Shown: positions 63,032 through 64,000 of the stretch, piece by piece
Position numbering within the stretch: the stretch's first letter is position 1
Layout: every line of letters begins with the position of its first letter
Source: JALZUV01 sp964654855
GTDB lineage: Bacteria > Pseudomonadota > Alphaproteobacteria > Rickettsiales > JALZUV01
Direction of reading: 5' to 3'
NCBI GenBank assembly: GCA_964654855.1
Contig: CAZZJS010000006.1
Coordinates: 1-64,000 of the forward strand
DNA: 64,000 bases
Translations under genes and position numbers: made by a program
Notes under the pieces: generated by a model
What the model was told of the DNA's origin: nothing
What the model saw: the letters and a program-made list of their open reading frames with translations, nothing else
Databases searched by the model: none

Positions 63032-64000
63032 ACGGCTTTTGGTGCAAGCTTTTGGTTGGTCAGGACTTCACCATAAACATCTAACACTTTTGCGCACATA
63101 GATTGTGTACTGAAATTTTTGACTACATGTTCGCGTGTATTTTGTGCAAGCGCAGCTTTAGAATTTTCATCTAGTTTTAAAGCTTGTTCAATTGCTTGTG
63201 AAAGCGCCATGAAATCTTCAGGTGGTACAAGCCAGCCTGTTCCTGTTTCACCCGTCACAACGGTTTCCATTGCTCCGCCATGCGAGGTCGCGATGATCGG
63301 TTTGCCCATCGCTTGTGCCTCAACAGGTACGCGGCCAAAGGCTTCAGGTTCAATCGCAGGAGAGATGATTATATCCGCTAAATTATAAGCGGAGCGCATT
63401 TGCTGAGTTGTTCCCACCATTCTCACATGGCCTTGCAAATTATGCTGGTGAATCATTTGTTCTAGATGTTTGACATAACCAGGGTGTTTGCCAGGCTCGC
63501 CAAGTAAAATACAAAAGAAGTTTCGATGCGGCAGTTTATGTAATGCCTCTAGCAAAACATGCTGTCCCTTCCAGCGTGTCAAGCGGCCGGGCAGGAGGAT
63601 AATCGGTGCCCCTTCAGGGATTCCCCATTGCTTGCACAATTCCATTGTGCGAATGCCACTGGCTTTTTGAGGATCAAAATAATCAATATCGGCGCCGCGA
63701 TGAATCACGCGAATACGATCAGATGAAATATTATACTCTGTTGCGACGTGTTCGCCGACAAAATTAGAGACTGCAATGATACGTTCGCCGCGTGTCATAA
63801 TTTCGTTATAACGACGCTTTAAACGATTTTTATGGCCATTATACACTCCGTGGAAGGTGGTGATGAGCGGAATGTTCGCTCGTTTTGCGGCATAGTAAGT
63901 ACTCCAGCCAGGTGCTCTTGAGCGCGCATGGATAATATCAACTTGCTCACGTTTGATGATTTCGCTTAAGCGATGTACATTGCTCCACATAGTAAAAGGG
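63028..64000 (-). CDS. GT4 family glycosyltransferase (5' end cut by window)
   Basis: A GT-B glycosyltransferase of which the C-terminal 323 or so residues are visible. Coding sequence continues to the window edge beyond the internal Met at 63990, and residues before it (PFTMWSNVHRL) fit family proteins whose N-terminal acceptor domain starts about 50 residues earlier. Visible parts are IIHARSRAPGWSTYYA, a donor domain with ILLPGRLTRWKGQHVLLEAL and the EX7E motif in EPEAFGRVPVEAQAMGKPII. Such proteins usually act in envelope polysaccharide or lipopolysaccharide synthesis; substrate unknown. Confidence 0.9.
   Translation of the reverse strand, partial: PFTMWSNVHRLSEIIKREQVDIIHARSRAPGWSTYYAAKRANIPLITTFHGVYNGHKNRLKRRYNEIMTRGERIIAVSNFVGEHVATEYNISSDRIRVIHRGADIDYFDPQKASGIRTMELCKQWGIPEGAPIILLPGRLTRWKGQHVLLEALHKLPHRNFFCILLGEPGKHPGYVKHLEQMIHQHNLQGHVRMVGTTQQMRSAYNLADIIISPAIEPEAFGRVPVEAQAMGKPIIATSHGGAMETVVTGETGTGWLVPPEDFMALSQAIEQALKLDENSKAALAQNTREHVVKNFSTQSMCAKVLDVYGEVLTNQKLAPKAV

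Noticed and set aside
1..64000. Search by eye for tRNA genes, CRISPR arrays, insertion sequences and prophage
   Set aside because: No cloverleaf-like sequence, spaced repeats, transposase or phage genes were seen; small RNAs cannot be excluded by eye.

Overview
This 64 kb window is chromosomal DNA of a low- to mid-GC alphaproteobacterium (GC judged by eye only). Several independent markers agree: 5-aminolevulinate synthase (the C4 haem route), heme A synthase COX15, an Usg-family gene, an SdhE flavinylation factor, an NDUFAF6-like protein, a CHCC zinc-finger protein, a HIG1-type twin-membrane protein, and an RNase E whose S1 domain carries a long charged insertion. I cannot name the order; a Rhodospirillales-, Micavibrionales- or Rickettsiales-like lineage would fit. 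Both window edges cut a gene (map at the left, a glycosyltransferase at the right). The genome is compact: most neighbouring genes overlap by 1-16 bases or sit within 30, several convergent pairs share stop codons, and no gap exceeds 300 bases (largest: about 266 bases at 34426-34691 and 199 at 22558-22756). I saw no tRNA, rRNA, CRISPR array, insertion sequence or prophage.

Layout. 1-1398: map and radC. 1398-15265: an unbroken, translationally coupled Pel exopolysaccharide operon, pelX-pelA(hydrolase)-pelA(deacetylase)-pelB-pelD-pelE-pelF-pelG, closed by a rho-independent terminator. PelA is split into two separately exported proteins and no pelC is present. 15358-18976: hemA, ctaA/COX15 and a divergent heme-copper-oxidase-like membrane protein. 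18906-22557 (minus): SUMT, YqgE, YgfZ, a glycosyltransferase and Usg. 22757-24041: a lytic transglycosylase and two small mitochondrial-type proteins. 24022-28865 (minus): TrmJ-like methyltransferase, cimA, cysS, hpnE. 28896-29663: NDUFAF6-like. 29665-34425 (minus): DsbA-like, BepA-like protease, RNase E. 34692-41592 (plus): amidase, PBP1A, prfB with its programmed +1 frameshift, a PAS protein and mnmA. 41611-46688 (minus): a small Lys-rich membrane protein, a membrane-anchored pseudokinase, purA, hisZ. 46804-54156 (plus): an RND efflux pair, SemiSWEET, dapE, an aspartoacylase-like protein and an ICMT-like methyltransferase. 54153-57338 (minus): HI0933-type flavoprotein and parE. 57451-58359: an unknown glycine-zipper protein. 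58361-62045 (minus): mfd and sdhE. 62129-63031: a PAS plus degenerate GGDEF protein. 63028-64000 (minus): a glycosyltransferase.

How parts fit. In the Pel operon, PelX should supply the GalNAc nucleotide sugar, PelF polymerises, PelD/E/G form the c-di-GMP-controlled inner-membrane complex, the two PelA proteins modify the polymer in the periplasm and PelB exports it. PelD keeps an RxxD c-di-GMP site beside a broken GGDEF motif; the unlinked protein at 62129 shows the same arrangement. Other themes are haem and respiratory assembly and cell-wall growth.

Most unusual items: the split PelA with no PelC; the pseudokinase and its small membrane partner; a terminator hairpin of RNase E that overlaps the start of the BepA-like gene; a 13-base inverted repeat enclosing the 5' leader of the lytic transglycosylase; a 15-base palindrome upstream of SUMT; and a heme-copper-oxidase-like protein with only part of the metal ligands.
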